Shown here in pieces: positions 43,490 through 52,040 of a stretch of 64,000 nucleotides of DNA; the stretch's first letter is position 1; the number at the start of each line of letters is the position of its first letter. This stretch comes from Citrobacter freundii. GTDB taxonomy: Bacteria > Bacteroidota > Bacteroidia > Chitinophagales > Chitinophagaceae. A program made the position numbers and the translations under genes. The notes under the pieces are model-generated. The model was not told where the DNA came from and did not search any database. It saw only the letters and a list, made by a program, of their open reading frames with translations. The DNA lies in NCBI GenBank assembly GCA_003243445.1, contig QFQQ01000017.1, positions 37,073-101,072 on the forward strand, written 5' to 3'.

Positions 43490-43606
43490 GCAGCCTGGGG
43501 AAAATCAATCTGTGACGGAGTTCAGCCAAGCGGCATTCATTTCAATCGTCCGAGACCTTACTATCTGAGTCCGCTAATTCGTGAAATCCGCGAATAAAAA
43601 TCCGCG

Positions 43607-44227
43607 TCATATGATCTGCATCTGCGCCGCCTTCCGTATCAGCGATGCCGTATTCTTCGTCCCGAATTTTGCCAGCAGGTTTTTCCTGTGTGTATCCACG
43701 GTTGCCGGGCTGATAAAAAGTTGTTGCGCGACCTCATTATTGGTCATTCCCTCTGCGATCAGCGAGAGCACTTCTTTTTCCCGCCGGGTGAGAACAGGTG
43801 TATTGGATGTTTCATCAGGTTTTCTGAAGGCGAGTGCGGCGTCAAAGCTCAGGTATTGTTTTCCTTTAATAACCGCATTGATCGCTTCGAGCAGTTCCTG
43901 TTGTGTGGCATTTTTCAGCACATATCCCGATGCGCCGTTTCCCAGCATTTTTTCGATAAAGCTTTGTTGATTGAAGGTGCTGAGTCCAAGGATGAACACA
44001 GATGGATATTTCTGTTTTACTTCCTTACAAAGATCAATTCCGCTCTGATCTGGAAGGTTGATATCCATCAGGACCACATCCGGCTGCTCCTTGCTCAGAA
44101 AGGCGAGGCAGGAAGCGGCGCTGGTGGCATGTCCCATCCATTCTATCCCTTTCTCATTCTGCAAAAGAGACCGGATCCCTTCGATCACCATATAATGGTC
44201 GTCTGTTATAAATACTTTGATCGCCAT
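43607..44227 (-). CDS. NarL/FixJ family response regulator
   Basis: 206 residues: receiver (FITDDHYMVIEGI, phospho-acceptor in DVVLMDINLPDQSGIDL, Lys in GYVLKNATQQEL) and LuxR-type HTH (LTRREKEVLSLIAEGMTNNEVAQQLFISPATVDTHRKN). It is the likely partner of the kinase at 41349, 302 nt downstream on the same strand; the gap holds the REP-like palindrome. Confidence 0.94.
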   Translation of the reverse strand: MAIKVFITDDHYMVIEGIRSLLQNEKGIEWMGHATSAASCLAFLSKEQPDVVLMDINLPDQSGIDLCKEVKQKYPSVFILGLSTFNQQSFIEKMLGNGASGYVLKNATQQELLEAINAVIKGKQYLSFDAALAFRKPDETSNTPVLTRREKEVLSLIAEGMTNNEVAQQLFISPATVDTHRKNLLAKFGTKNTASLIRKAAQMQII

Positions 44228-44564
44228 GTCGTTTTGGTGGATTTAGGGTTTAAAATAACCCTTTTTATTAAACTGCAAATAAATCGATTGGCGGGGGAAG
44301 GGGAGTACCGGTTTTCCATGAATTTGCCGGGCCGCTGATACACTCACTTATTATATTGATCGTAAAAGTGTAAACTCGCGCTTCGATGCCTTGTTCCTGT
44401 AAGGCCTAACACCTATTGACGAAGGCTTTGTAATGTTATATTTTTAACGATATTATCTGATGTCCGCATCCATATTCTGAAGGATGCATAACTCCAACTC
44501 TGAGATCCTGTTCCGGTCAGCCGGAAGCCCCGTTTCCCGCATTTCTAAACCTAAACCATACAAC
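44228..44564. other. Divergent intergenic region
   Basis: 337 nt between the NarL-type regulator (minus) and the lipoprotein gene (plus). No exact -7 box, repeat or hairpin was noticed. An open leader from 44484 in the lipoprotein frame is polar and not a convincing coding start. Confidence 0.45.
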
Positions 44565-45722
44565 ATGAATCGAAACATTCTATGTCTATTCCTGTGCTGT
44601 GCCCTTGTGTGCACACTTATTTCCTGTCAGAAACAGGATGCATCGCTGATCCCTGCAAATGTTGAAGCAGAACAGGGTCAAAAGGTACTGGCATGGCTTG
44701 ACCGACAGAGCGGAAATTTTACGAGAGTAGTTGATCAGAACTCGATCAGTGCCTTGAAAAAAAGCCTGCTATTTTCACGAATGCGGATAGAGAATATCAA
44801 CAATGATCAACAGTTGGTCATTATCCCTATCGCTGACTCCTTTCGTACCTTCAACGCAAAAAAAGCACCCCAACCTGCCGGACAAAAACTGCTTGTGATC
44901 CGTCAAACCGGCGATCAGACGTTTTCATTGGGGCATATTGTTGAACTAACAGCACAAGGCAGTCAATCAACAGAGATACCGCAGGGACTGATACACAAGT
45001 TGCAGGATGATCTGACGCACAATTACAGCGGTACATTTCGTCTGCTGACAATAAACAATTATTTGCTCGTGGAAAAAGAATTCGCCAAGGGCAAACTGAT
45101 ATCCCTGAAGAATATTGATTTCAGGAAACAGGATGAGACAACACAGGCAGCAAAGAATTATCAAACGCTTAATGATTGTCCGTGTAATTGTATAGATTGG
45201 TATGAAGTCACTTACTATATTGACGAGTGGAATAATATGGTTATAGTTGATGAAGTGTATCTTATGACCACTTGTGACTGGAATCTGCCCGGCGGTGGCG
45301 GAGGCGGAGAAAGCGGAGATGGTAGTACCGGTGCACCCACGGGTACCGTTGATACCAATGTAACCGAGATTTTAACAGAGCAGGACATGAATGGGGGCAT
45401 TCACATACCCGATGGAGTTCCTTCCTCCGCACCAGAGATAATATACTATTTAAGTTGTAAAGTTCAAAGACAAAACGATCAGGTAGTGAACGTTATTCGT
45501 CATGGTGTGCAGATTTACCCCGTCACCACCACATATACTGATGGCGGATGGACTATTACGCGAACTATGTCAGCCAGTTCAACGGTAACGGGTTACTCAT
45601 TGGTTGGCCTGAACCATGGATACGCAACCTGGTCATGGACAAGCAATGCAAATTATACCTATGAGGGAACATCCGGCACGCATTCGGCCAGTTATCCGAA
45701 AAGCGGCATCGTAGGATTCTGA
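44565..45722 (+). CDS. Lipoprotein of unknown function with a glycine-rich linker
   Basis: 385 residues from the ATG at 44565 with a lipoprotein signal peptide (MNRNILCLFLCCALVCTLIS, then lipobox Cys). The N-terminal domain (EQGQKVLAWLDRQSG, LKKSLLFSRMRIENI) is followed by a CPCNC cysteine cluster near residue 205, a linker GGGGGGESGDGSTG, and a C-terminal beta-rich segment (TITRTMSASSTVTGYSLVG). The family is not recognised; similar lipoproteins tend to be multicopy in Chitinophagaceae. It is followed by a terminator. Confidence 0.65.
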   Translation: MNRNILCLFLCCALVCTLISCQKQDASLIPANVEAEQGQKVLAWLDRQSGNFTRVVDQNSISALKKSLLFSRMRIENINNDQQLVIIPIADSFRTFNAKKAPQPAGQKLLVIRQTGDQTFSLGHIVELTAQGSQSTEIPQGLIHKLQDDLTHNYSGTFRLLTINNYLLVEKEFAKGKLISLKNIDFRKQDETTQAAKNYQTLNDCPCNCIDWYEVTYYIDEWNNMVIVDEVYLMTTCDWNLPGGGGGGESGDGSTGAPTGTVDTNVTEILTEQDMNGGIHIPDGVPSSAPEIIYYLSCKVQRQNDQVVNVIRHGVQIYPVTTTYTDGGWTITRTMSASSTVTGYSLVGLNHGYATWSWTSNANYTYEGTSGTHSASYPKSGIVGF

Positions 45723-45839
45723 TAAAAGGAAAGTATATAACCGTTTAATGCTCCGATTCTGTGATAAATACAGAAAAAAACCGTTAAGACAAACAATAGG
45801 CGTTTATCTGAAAACGGTCGACCTAAATATTGTATTAAT

Positions 45840-45864
45840 AAAGCCCTCCCTTTTGGAGGGCTTT
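45840..45864 (+). terminator. Terminator of the lipoprotein gene
   Basis: A perfect 10-bp stem AAAGCCCTCC / GGAGGGCTTT with loop CTTTT, 117 nt after the stop, followed by GCGTTT. Confidence 0.75.
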
Positions 45865-46252
45865 GCGTTTAGACCAGGCGCCGGCCCGTTACAGCATATT
45901 TACTGATCCCGTAAAAGGGAATTTGCTTGTGCAAGTAATTTAGAACGATCACTTTAAAGGCAAATTGGGACATTGTTTACTTTTCTTTGTTAAAAAGATT
46001 AGTAAAAAGCAAAAATAAGCAAAACGATTAAAACCGTTGCTATACAAGGCTTTATAAAAATTGTAGTCTAAGTTCGGAAGTCGGTGTCTGATAGGTTTTG
46101 GGCTTAAAATGACAAGGTTAGGTTACTAATTCGTTACCGATTAACAAAGGTAACTGCATAGCTTAACCGATTATATTTCAGCCTTTTGCACCCCTTTCTA
46201 CGTTTCCTTGTAACTCAATGTAATTTAATTTTAAACGTTAAACATTTGAGTT
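45865..46252. other. Left end of the conjugative element, att region
   Basis: 388 nt without a gene, AT-rich, directly before the integrase. It contains tandem AAGCAAAA (about 46016-46040) and a GTTAC/GTTACC/GGTAAC cluster (about 46122-46156) that could be integrase arm sites. A TTTTGCACCCCTTT stretch at about 46183-46196 is a possible core. The exact junction cannot be fixed because the other end lies outside the window. Confidence 0.4.
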
Positions 46253-47503
46253 ATGGAACAGACAAAAAAGTCCACGTTCAAACTACTTTTCTACCTGAAA
46301 AAGAACGAACTGAAAAAGAACGGTAATGCACCAATTATGGCACGTATTACCATTGATGGAACGCCTAAAACTTTCGGAACAAAGTTAGAAATAAACCCGA
46401 ATTACTGGGATTTAAAGTACGGAAGAGTTGAGGGCAAGAGTGCCCAGGCATTGAGCATTAATAAAAAACTGGATAACATTCGTGGGCGTATCGACAAGAT
46501 TTACGAAGATATGCTGAAGCACGAGGGCTTTGCCACCGCCCAAAAAGTAAAGCTGTCGTTTTTGGGTGTAGGAGTAATGGATGATGCAATCCTAAAAGTC
46601 TTTAACGACCAAAATGAGGATTTTAAAAAATTGGTTGAAAAGGAAGAACGCTCACAAAGCACCTACAACAAGTATATCACAGTTTACAATCATCTTACCA
46701 CGTTTATAAAGGAACGTTATCATCGTGATGATATGGCTTTTCGGGAATTAACTTCCGACTTTATTCGTGAGTTTGATTTTTACCTCCGGTACGATTTACA
46801 ATCAACACATAATACGGTTTGGGTTTATACGATGCCTGTATTAGCCCTTGCAGAACTGGCTATTAAAAAAGGCTTGATACGTGATAATCCTTTTCAGGAC
46901 TACGAAATCAATATGGAAGAAACCGACCGGGGTTATATTCTAAAAGAGGATGTAGAAAATTTGATGATGTGCCTACCACCGCACCCACGCTATGAACTTG
47001 TAAAAGACCTTTTTATTTTCAGTTGCTTTACCGGACTTGCTTACGCTGATATTAAAAAGCTGACAAGGAACAATATTCAATCATTCTTTGACGGTCATCA
47101 ATGGATTATCAGCAGGAGAAAGAAATCGGATATTGCTTCCAATGTTCGGTTATTGGAAATCCCAAAACGTATCATTGAGAAATATCAGGGTACTACAGGG
47201 AATGAATTTATTTTTCCGGTTCCGACCAATGCAACCTGCAATACGCACGTAGGCAAATTGGTTGAAAAAGCCGAAATTATTACGGAGCAAAAAGTAACGT
47301 TTCATACGGCAAGGCATACTTTCGGAACAATGTTTTTGACCGAGGGCGTACCCCTCGAAAGTCTTAGCAAAATGATGGGGCATAAAAATATCTCGACCAC
47401 ACAGATTTATGCTAAAATCACAAGCCAAAAAATCAGTAAGGATATGGATTTGGTTACGCCAAAATTCAAGGCAATGGAAGAAGCGTTTTTAGCAGCTATA
47501 TAA
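46253..47503 (+). CDS. int: Tyrosine integrase of the conjugative element
   Basis: 416 residues: arm-binding domain (FKLLFYLKKNELKKNGNAPI), SAM-like core-binding domain (about 120-215), and catalytic domain. His351, Arg354 (HTARHTF), His377 (GHKN) and the nucleophile Tyr386 (QIYAKI) are present. The first catalytic Arg of the usual TGLR motif is Ala263 (FTGLAYADI). IntDOT of CTnDOT is also known to lack this Arg, so this is a family trait rather than damage. A terminator follows immediately. Confidence 0.94.
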   Translation: MEQTKKSTFKLLFYLKKNELKKNGNAPIMARITIDGTPKTFGTKLEINPNYWDLKYGRVEGKSAQALSINKKLDNIRGRIDKIYEDMLKHEGFATAQKVKLSFLGVGVMDDAILKVFNDQNEDFKKLVEKEERSQSTYNKYITVYNHLTTFIKERYHRDDMAFRELTSDFIREFDFYLRYDLQSTHNTVWVYTMPVLALAELAIKKGLIRDNPFQDYEINMEETDRGYILKEDVENLMMCLPPHPRYELVKDLFIFSCFTGLAYADIKKLTRNNIQSFFDGHQWIISRRKKSDIASNVRLLEIPKRIIEKYQGTTGNEFIFPVPTNATCNTHVGKLVEKAEIITEQKVTFHTARHTFGTMFLTEGVPLESLSKMMGHKNISTTQIYAKITSQKISKDMDLVTPKFKAMEEAFLAAI

Positions 47504-47524
47504 TTAGCCTTTATTTAATCACAG

Positions 47525-47552
47525 AGCAGAACTTAACGGTTCTGCTTTTTTT
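47525..47552 (+). terminator. Terminator of the integrase gene
   Basis: An 8-bp stem AGCAGAAC / GTTCTGCT, loop TTAACG, then seven T. It starts 22 nt after the stop. Confidence 0.88.
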
Positions 47553-47925
47553 ATGCCCTTACTTTTCCTTTACTCCAATTTCTGTTACAGGCTATCACAG
47601 CCTGCCCAATAATGCCATAAAAATTAGAACAGAATATTTCCACAATCAACCGGTAAAAAGGCAGCTAAGTTATAGCGGGCAGCCACCCCACACGCCCACC
47701 AATAAAAAAAGTGAATGAACGGTTTCCCCCTAAAGGAACCCCCATTAAATCATTTTTTTCTTGGTTTTCGCTGTTGCCCGCTTGGATTATCTGCTTTCTT
47801 TTTTCCGGTTTTTCTTTTGGAAAAAATTATGCGAAGCGAAGCGGAGCAAACCACAACGGGAAGCGGGAAACGAGAAAAGCGAGTGAGTATTAAACATTTT
47901 TTTCAAACATCAAAATTTTAGCATT
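47553..47925. other. Gene-free stretch between integrase and the accessory operon
   Basis: 373 nt. The GC-rich middle (GCGGGCAGCCACCCCACACG, about 47677-47696) and two overlapping short open frames near 47711-47921 look non-coding (Phe/Ser/Arg-rich, no homology pattern). The last ~50 nt should hold the leader of the DUF932 gene. No clear -7 box. Confidence 0.4.
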
Positions 47926-48999
47926 ATGGCACACAACATCAATTTCAACGAGCAAACAGGACGTCATTCATTCTTTAGCGTTCAACAAAAAGCGTGGCAC
48001 GGTTTGGGGCAAATCGTAGAGCAGTACCCAACAAGCGAAGAAGCAATAGTACACGCAGGTTTAGATTATGAGGTAATCAAATCGCCACTGTTTACACAGG
48101 GCAGAACAATGAGCATCGGCGACAGTGGAGAGCTGATTGAAGCCAACGACATTTTAGTCCCTAACAGTTTCGCCACACTTCGCACCGATACCAATACACC
48201 ATTGGGCGTAGTAGGTAAAGACTACCATATCGTACAAAACCGTGAGGCGTTTAACTTCTTTGATGCTATTGTAGGCGGAGGCGACGGAATATTGTATGAA
48301 ACCGCAGGGGCATTGGGCAATGGGGAACGCATTTTTATTACTGCCAAGCTGCCCGACTATATCCGAGTTGGCAACGGCGACGATGTTACTGAAAAGTACA
48401 TTTTCCTGACAACAAGCCACGACGGTAGCGGAAGTATTACCGCAGCGTTTACCCCTATCCGTATCGTATGCCAAAACACCCTTAACGCTTCATTGCGAAG
48501 TATGACCAATGTAGTGCGTATCAAACACACATCAGGGGCAAAACAACGCCTTGAAAACGCTCACAAGGTTATGGGGCTTGCCAACACCCTAAGCACCCAG
48601 TTAGAGAACATTTTTAACGATTGGGCTAAAGTAAGGGTAACAGACCGAGAAGTAAGAAAGCTAATACAATTGGCACTTTGCCCGAATAAGGAAACGCTTA
48701 ACCTGCTTAAAAAAGGTGCTGAAGATGAAGTTTCCACCGTGTTCAAAAATACCGTAGATGATGCCTTTGAATACGCTATGATAAGCGACACCCAACAAAT
48801 GGAAACCACTAAAGGCACATTGTTCGGGGCTTACAATGCTGTTACGGGATATTTTCAGAATGTACGCAATTACAGGGATGGCGAAGCAAAACTACAATCT
48901 ATTGTAATGGGCGGTACAGCACAGCTAAAGACCCAAAAAGCCTTTGAACTGTGTACCGACTTTGCCTATTCAGGAGCAGAGATTTTCAACTTCAATTAA
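47926..48999 (+). CDS. DUF932 (phage/plasmid-like) protein
   Basis: 357 residues matching the DUF932/TIGR03299 family of plasmid, phage and ICE proteins: start MAHNINFNEQTGRHSFFSVQQKAWHGLGQ, then PLGVVGKDYHIVQNREAFNFFD, TSHDGSGSITAAFTPIRIVCQNTL and a helical C-terminus (ENAHKVMGLANTL). The function is not established. It heads a five-gene plus-strand accessory operon in the ICE. Confidence 0.88.
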   Translation: MAHNINFNEQTGRHSFFSVQQKAWHGLGQIVEQYPTSEEAIVHAGLDYEVIKSPLFTQGRTMSIGDSGELIEANDILVPNSFATLRTDTNTPLGVVGKDYHIVQNREAFNFFDAIVGGGDGILYETAGALGNGERIFITAKLPDYIRVGNGDDVTEKYIFLTTSHDGSGSITAAFTPIRIVCQNTLNASLRSMTNVVRIKHTSGAKQRLENAHKVMGLANTLSTQLENIFNDWAKVRVTDREVRKLIQLALCPNKETLNLLKKGAEDEVSTVFKNTVDDAFEYAMISDTQQMETTKGTLFGAYNAVTGYFQNVRNYRDGEAKLQSIVMGGTAQLKTQKAFELCTDFAYSGAEIFNFN

Positions 49000-49051
49000 A
49001 TCATCAAAGGCGACTGCCTGCAAAGGTGGTCGCCTACTAAAAGCAAAAGAT

Positions 49052-49459
49052 ATGAAAGCATTAAATAAAATGGATAATCTGGACAAAGCGGGCTTACTGT
49101 GCAAACTGTTTCCCGAAGAACTGGAGAACCTGCAAAACGCAATAGAAAAGCAATGCGGGTACTTCCTTAAAAATGAAACTGCCTTCCGTGAGGGATGGTA
49201 TCAAAAAGGATTTTTTACCGCTGAATTTTGGTACAGGCTTGTGCAGAATGCACAAAACGGGATAAACAAAAATGAACCGCTTTGGAAACGCCCGCACTGG
49301 TTTACAGACCATTTTTTCGACGGACATCACTCAATATTCGCTATTCACTGCCTTGTAGAGTACGCAGGCGAAGAACAATGCAACCCACAACTAAAACAGG
49401 CTATACACCTGCTATTCGGGAGCGACAAATTTTTACAAATAACCTTAAACGATAAATAA
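49052..49459 (+). CDS. ICE accessory protein of unknown function
   Basis: 135 residues from the ATG at 49052 (MKALNKMDNLDKAGLLCKLFPEEL); the upstream open stretch overlaps the DUF932 gene and is not used. It is helix-rich with aromatic residues (FREGWYQKGFFTAEFWYRLVQ, HWFTDHFFDGHHSIFAIHCLVEYA). No known domain. It ends 2 nt before the next gene. Confidence 0.7.
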   Translation: MKALNKMDNLDKAGLLCKLFPEELENLQNAIEKQCGYFLKNETAFREGWYQKGFFTAEFWYRLVQNAQNGINKNEPLWKRPHWFTDHFFDGHHSIFAIHCLVEYAGEEQCNPQLKQAIHLLFGSDKFLQITLNDK

Positions 49460-49461
49460 TT

Positions 49462-49956
49462 ATGGCTAATTGGTGCAACAATACGGTTGTTTTCGAGGGA
49501 ACAAACGAAGCAATCGAACAGATAACACAGCTATTCAAATTAATGGCTGAAAAAGAGCAGAAAGAAGATTGCGGGCAACTGCCCGATTTCGTACAAGACA
49601 CGCACGGAGATTATTTCTACAATATCAGTCAAGACAATGAAAGTGCGGGCGTATTCCAGTATGAAACAAAATGGTCGCCTAATACGGAAGCCGTTAAGCA
49701 GATAGCAGAACATTTTAAAGTTGCTTTTACACACGAGTATGAAGAATTGGGCTGCTTAGTATATGGTAAGGCAACATTTGAGAACGGTACACTAACGGAA
49801 ACCTGCTTAGATAGTCAGGATTTTGACAGCTATGAATTAGACGAGGAAACAGACACCTATCATTTTGAGGGCAAGGAGTATGACAGCGAGTGGGAAATAC
49901 TCGAAACCTTGTTAGAGCGTAAAATCGAAAATCAGTTAAACAGCATTAAAATTTAA
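49462..49956 (+). CDS. YubB/Api92-like ferredoxin-like domain protein
   Basis: 164 residues. The start MANWCNNTVVFEGTNEAI and the KWSPNTEAVKQIAEHFKVAFTHEYEELG segment match the ferredoxin-like domain of Api92/YubB proteins, which occur on plasmids, phages and ICEs. The C-terminus is acidic (DSYELDEETDTYHFEGKEYD). Function unknown. Confidence 0.78.
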   Translation: MANWCNNTVVFEGTNEAIEQITQLFKLMAEKEQKEDCGQLPDFVQDTHGDYFYNISQDNESAGVFQYETKWSPNTEAVKQIAEHFKVAFTHEYEELGCLVYGKATFENGTLTETCLDSQDFDSYELDEETDTYHFEGKEYDSEWEILETLLERKIENQLNSIKI

Positions 49957-49960
49957 GACA

Positions 49961-50398
49961 ATGAAACTATCAGATAAAACAACAGCACATATTTTGGTTA
50001 AAGCCAACACCAACAGCGAGTGGGATAATTGCGAGTTTGCAATTATCCACCTATCCGAAGAATGGAAAAGAGAACAGGCAAAACGGCTTGCACTGGTTAA
50101 GCCGTTAGAGGGCAATCACTATTTCTGCTCAATGAACTACTATGATACGGCAGTAGATTTTTATAGAACAGGCGAAGATGATAACCCGAACATTGAAGAA
50201 CTGCTTAACGGCAAAGAATGGGTATATGTGGAGCTTACCGAGCAAGAGCAGGAAACGTTTACCGTACCTGATAACCGACTGGACTGTTACAGGCTTGTAT
50301 TGCGGGCAAACGGTACAGGCTACTATACAGCCTACGGTAAGCACACGAGTGAGGAATTTTGGACGGAAGAATTTTTACTAACCCAGTTAATTGCTTAA
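49961..50398 (+). CDS. ICE accessory protein of unknown function
   Basis: 145 residues, 4 nt after the YubB-like gene. Acidic and aromatic-rich (EWDNCEFAIIHLSEEWKREQA; NHYFCSMNYYDTAVDFY; GYYTAYGKHTSEEFWTEEFL). No known family; probably cytoplasmic as it has no signal or TM segment. Confidence 0.7.
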   Translation: MKLSDKTTAHILVKANTNSEWDNCEFAIIHLSEEWKREQAKRLALVKPLEGNHYFCSMNYYDTAVDFYRTGEDDNPNIEELLNGKEWVYVELTEQEQETFTVPDNRLDCYRLVLRANGTGYYTAYGKHTSEEFWTEEFLLTQLIA

Positions 50399-50417
50399 TT
50401 AATCAAATTTTAAAACT

Positions 50418-50750
50418 ATGATACGTTCAAATCTTCATATCAAATTGAGCAACGGCAAATCCCTGATATGTGTTGCAGACAGCAGCAGCGCACCCGAACA
50501 GGGCTATATCGTTGAAAGGCTTTTTTTGCCCTTGTTATCCCTTAATAACAGCGAGCAGGAACTCTTAATGCTTAAAGAGCATTGCACAATGGACGAAAGG
50601 CGGATAAATGCAGATTACCGCTATACAATAGACCTTACCACCAAAGAAGTGAGATTTTTTGAAGAGCATTACAGCTATACAAAAGACACCTTTAGGAAAG
50701 GCAAGGATATAACGGAACGTTACGACGAGTATTTAAAAACGATGAACTAA
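50418..50750 (+). CDS. ICE accessory protein of unknown function
   Basis: 110 residues: IRSNLHIKLSNGKSLICVADSSSAPEQGYIVERLFLPLL, then ERRINADYRYTIDLTTKEVRFFEEHYSY. A small alpha/beta protein, no recognised domain. Last gene of the plus-strand accessory operon, followed by a hairpin terminator. Confidence 0.68.
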   Translation: MIRSNLHIKLSNGKSLICVADSSSAPEQGYIVERLFLPLLSLNNSEQELLMLKEHCTMDERRINADYRYTIDLTTKEVRFFEEHYSYTKDTFRKGKDITERYDEYLKTMN

Positions 50751-50782
50751 TAACAGCCGCCTGACCTCAAAAGTTGGGCGGC

Positions 50783-50820
50783 AAAAAGACAGATCCTCCC
50801 GATGGTCGGGCAGTCTTTTT
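50783..50820. terminator. Terminator between convergent ICE operons
   Basis: AAAAAGAC / GTCTTTTT outer stem (8 bp) and CCCGA / TCGGG inner stem (5 bp) with internal loops. A/T runs on both sides make it usable in both directions. It lies between the accessory operon (plus) and the regulatory operon (minus). Confidence 0.75.
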
Positions 50821-50996
50821 GCATCAAAGCGGAGCAATCCCCTTGCCAAAATGTATCCAGTGCCAAATTTCATTGCTAACATTTTATCAAACAGGTTGCG
50901 GCATTATTGCGTGGGATATTCGTTATCCCAGTGTTAGTTTTGGTAATGACTTCTTTTCCCTCATAAAAACTCCCAAAGAAAAGAAGCAAAGAACCT

Positions 50997-51551
50997 TTAT
51001 AGCTTGCTACTCCAATTACGATAGCCCTCGAATAGCTCTTCAATATGCTCAAATTCGATAAACGCTTTGAGTTCCTTTTTACAAACTATTTTGAACCCCC
51101 TAAAATTTTGATATTCCTGTAATGGTATCGTGGCTAAATCCCCGATGGTATGAATATCTAATGCTGCCAACATATTCCATAGCCTTTTGCTAAAAGGGAA
51201 AGCACTTTCTATCAATTTCTTTTTCAATACCTCTGCTTTGGCAGCTTCATCCAACATTCGCAATTCGCTGTACTCATTACGGTAGTCTGCTCTTAATTTA
51301 TCCCTACGCTGTTTATAATAATCAATCTCCTGAAAGAGTTCGGTAATAGACTTTACTTTGTTATAGGCATCCCTGTATATCTGCCTAATCCTTTCACGGG
51401 TCAGGTTATAATCGTTTGCCAGTTCAATTATCGTTTTTTTGTTAACCAACATTTGATATACGATTTCGTACTCCTTTTCCGTGAGTACCTTTCTTGACAT
51501 ATCTATGTAAAATATATTGGTTCGGTCAATGAGGTTTTTTACTTCTTCCAT
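50997..51551 (-). CDS. Sigma-region-4-like protein with an alpha-CTD-like C-terminus
   Basis: 184 residues. Residues about 23-68 (LTEKEYEIVYQMLVNKKTIIELANDYNLTRERIRQIYRDAYNKV) read as sigma-70 region 4, including the TRERIRQI recognition helix. A coiled middle (YYKQRRDKLRADYRNEYSELRML) follows. Residues about 125-165 (LWNMLAALDIHTIGDLATIPLQEYQNFRGF) resemble the helix-hairpin-helix domain of RNA polymerase alpha C-terminus. No sigma region 2 is present. It is last in a three-gene operon with an orphan receiver and probably acts on ICE transcription, an inference. Confidence 0.72.
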   Translation of the reverse strand: MEEVKNLIDRTNIFYIDMSRKVLTEKEYEIVYQMLVNKKTIIELANDYNLTRERIRQIYRDAYNKVKSITELFQEIDYYKQRRDKLRADYRNEYSELRMLDEAAKAEVLKKKLIESAFPFSKRLWNMLAALDIHTIGDLATIPLQEYQNFRGFKIVCKKELKAFIEFEHIEELFEGYRNWSSKL

Positions 51552-51590
51552 TTTCCATAGGCGTATTATAGTTAAATGCGTATCTAAATA

Positions 51591-52040
51591 CTATTGCGGA
51601 AACTGCCGATAATATTCTTTTGCTATTTCACATACACCTGCACTGAAATAACGACCACCGCCGTGCATTACCTTTATGGCTTCTTTGAGTTCTTCGGGGT
51701 CTGCGCCTTTCAGCATATATCCTTTTGCCCCGCAACTAAGCATTTTCACTACATCCTGCACTTCATCGTTTACGCTGAACGCCAAGATGTTTGTCTGCGG
51801 GTATTTTTCGACCAATGCTTTCGTAGTATCAAATCCATTCATTACGGGCATATTTACATCAACAATCATTACATCGGGAACAACTTCGCTTTGCTCCATT
51901 TTTTCCATTGCCGCTTTGCCGTTTTCTGCATCAAATACAATTTCAAAACTATTATCATCCCGTATAAAATCACAGATGCCCTTTCTTAGTAGGTCGTGGT
52001 CATCAATAAATGCTATTTTAATTATTTGCTCTTTACTCAT
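51591..52040 (-). CDS. Stand-alone response regulator receiver (NarL-like)
   Basis: 149 residues: acidic pocket FIDDHDLLRKGI, phospho-acceptor Asp in DVMIVDVNMPVMNGF, switch Ser/Thr in ILAFSVND and Lys in GYMLKGADPEEL are all present. It ends shortly after the receiver (GGGRYFSAGVCEIAKEYYRQ), where NarL proteins continue into a LuxR HTH. The DNA-binding function may be supplied by the next gene (50997). No histidine kinase is adjacent. It overlaps the upstream gene by ATGA. Confidence 0.88.
   Translation of the reverse strand: MSKEQIIKIAFIDDHDLLRKGICDFIRDDNSFEIVFDAENGKAAMEKMEQSEVVPDVMIVDVNMPVMNGFDTTKALVEKYPQTNILAFSVNDEVQDVVKMLSCGAKGYMLKGADPEELKEAIKVMHGGGRYFSAGVCEIAKEYYRQFPQ

Noticed and set aside
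43335..43597. Short frames encoding repeated LPALPV...RREDGK peptides near the response regulator
   Set aside because: They are translations of the REP-like palindrome, the same peptide appearing on both strands.
47711..47921. Two overlapping short frames before the DUF932 gene
   Set aside because: Phe/Ser/Arg-rich composition without domain pattern, overlapping each other in different frames; probably leader or intergenic DNA.
50774..51061. A 95-residue plus-strand frame after the accessory operon
   Set aside because: It begins inside a terminator hairpin and runs antisense into the sigma4-like gene; composition is not coding-like.
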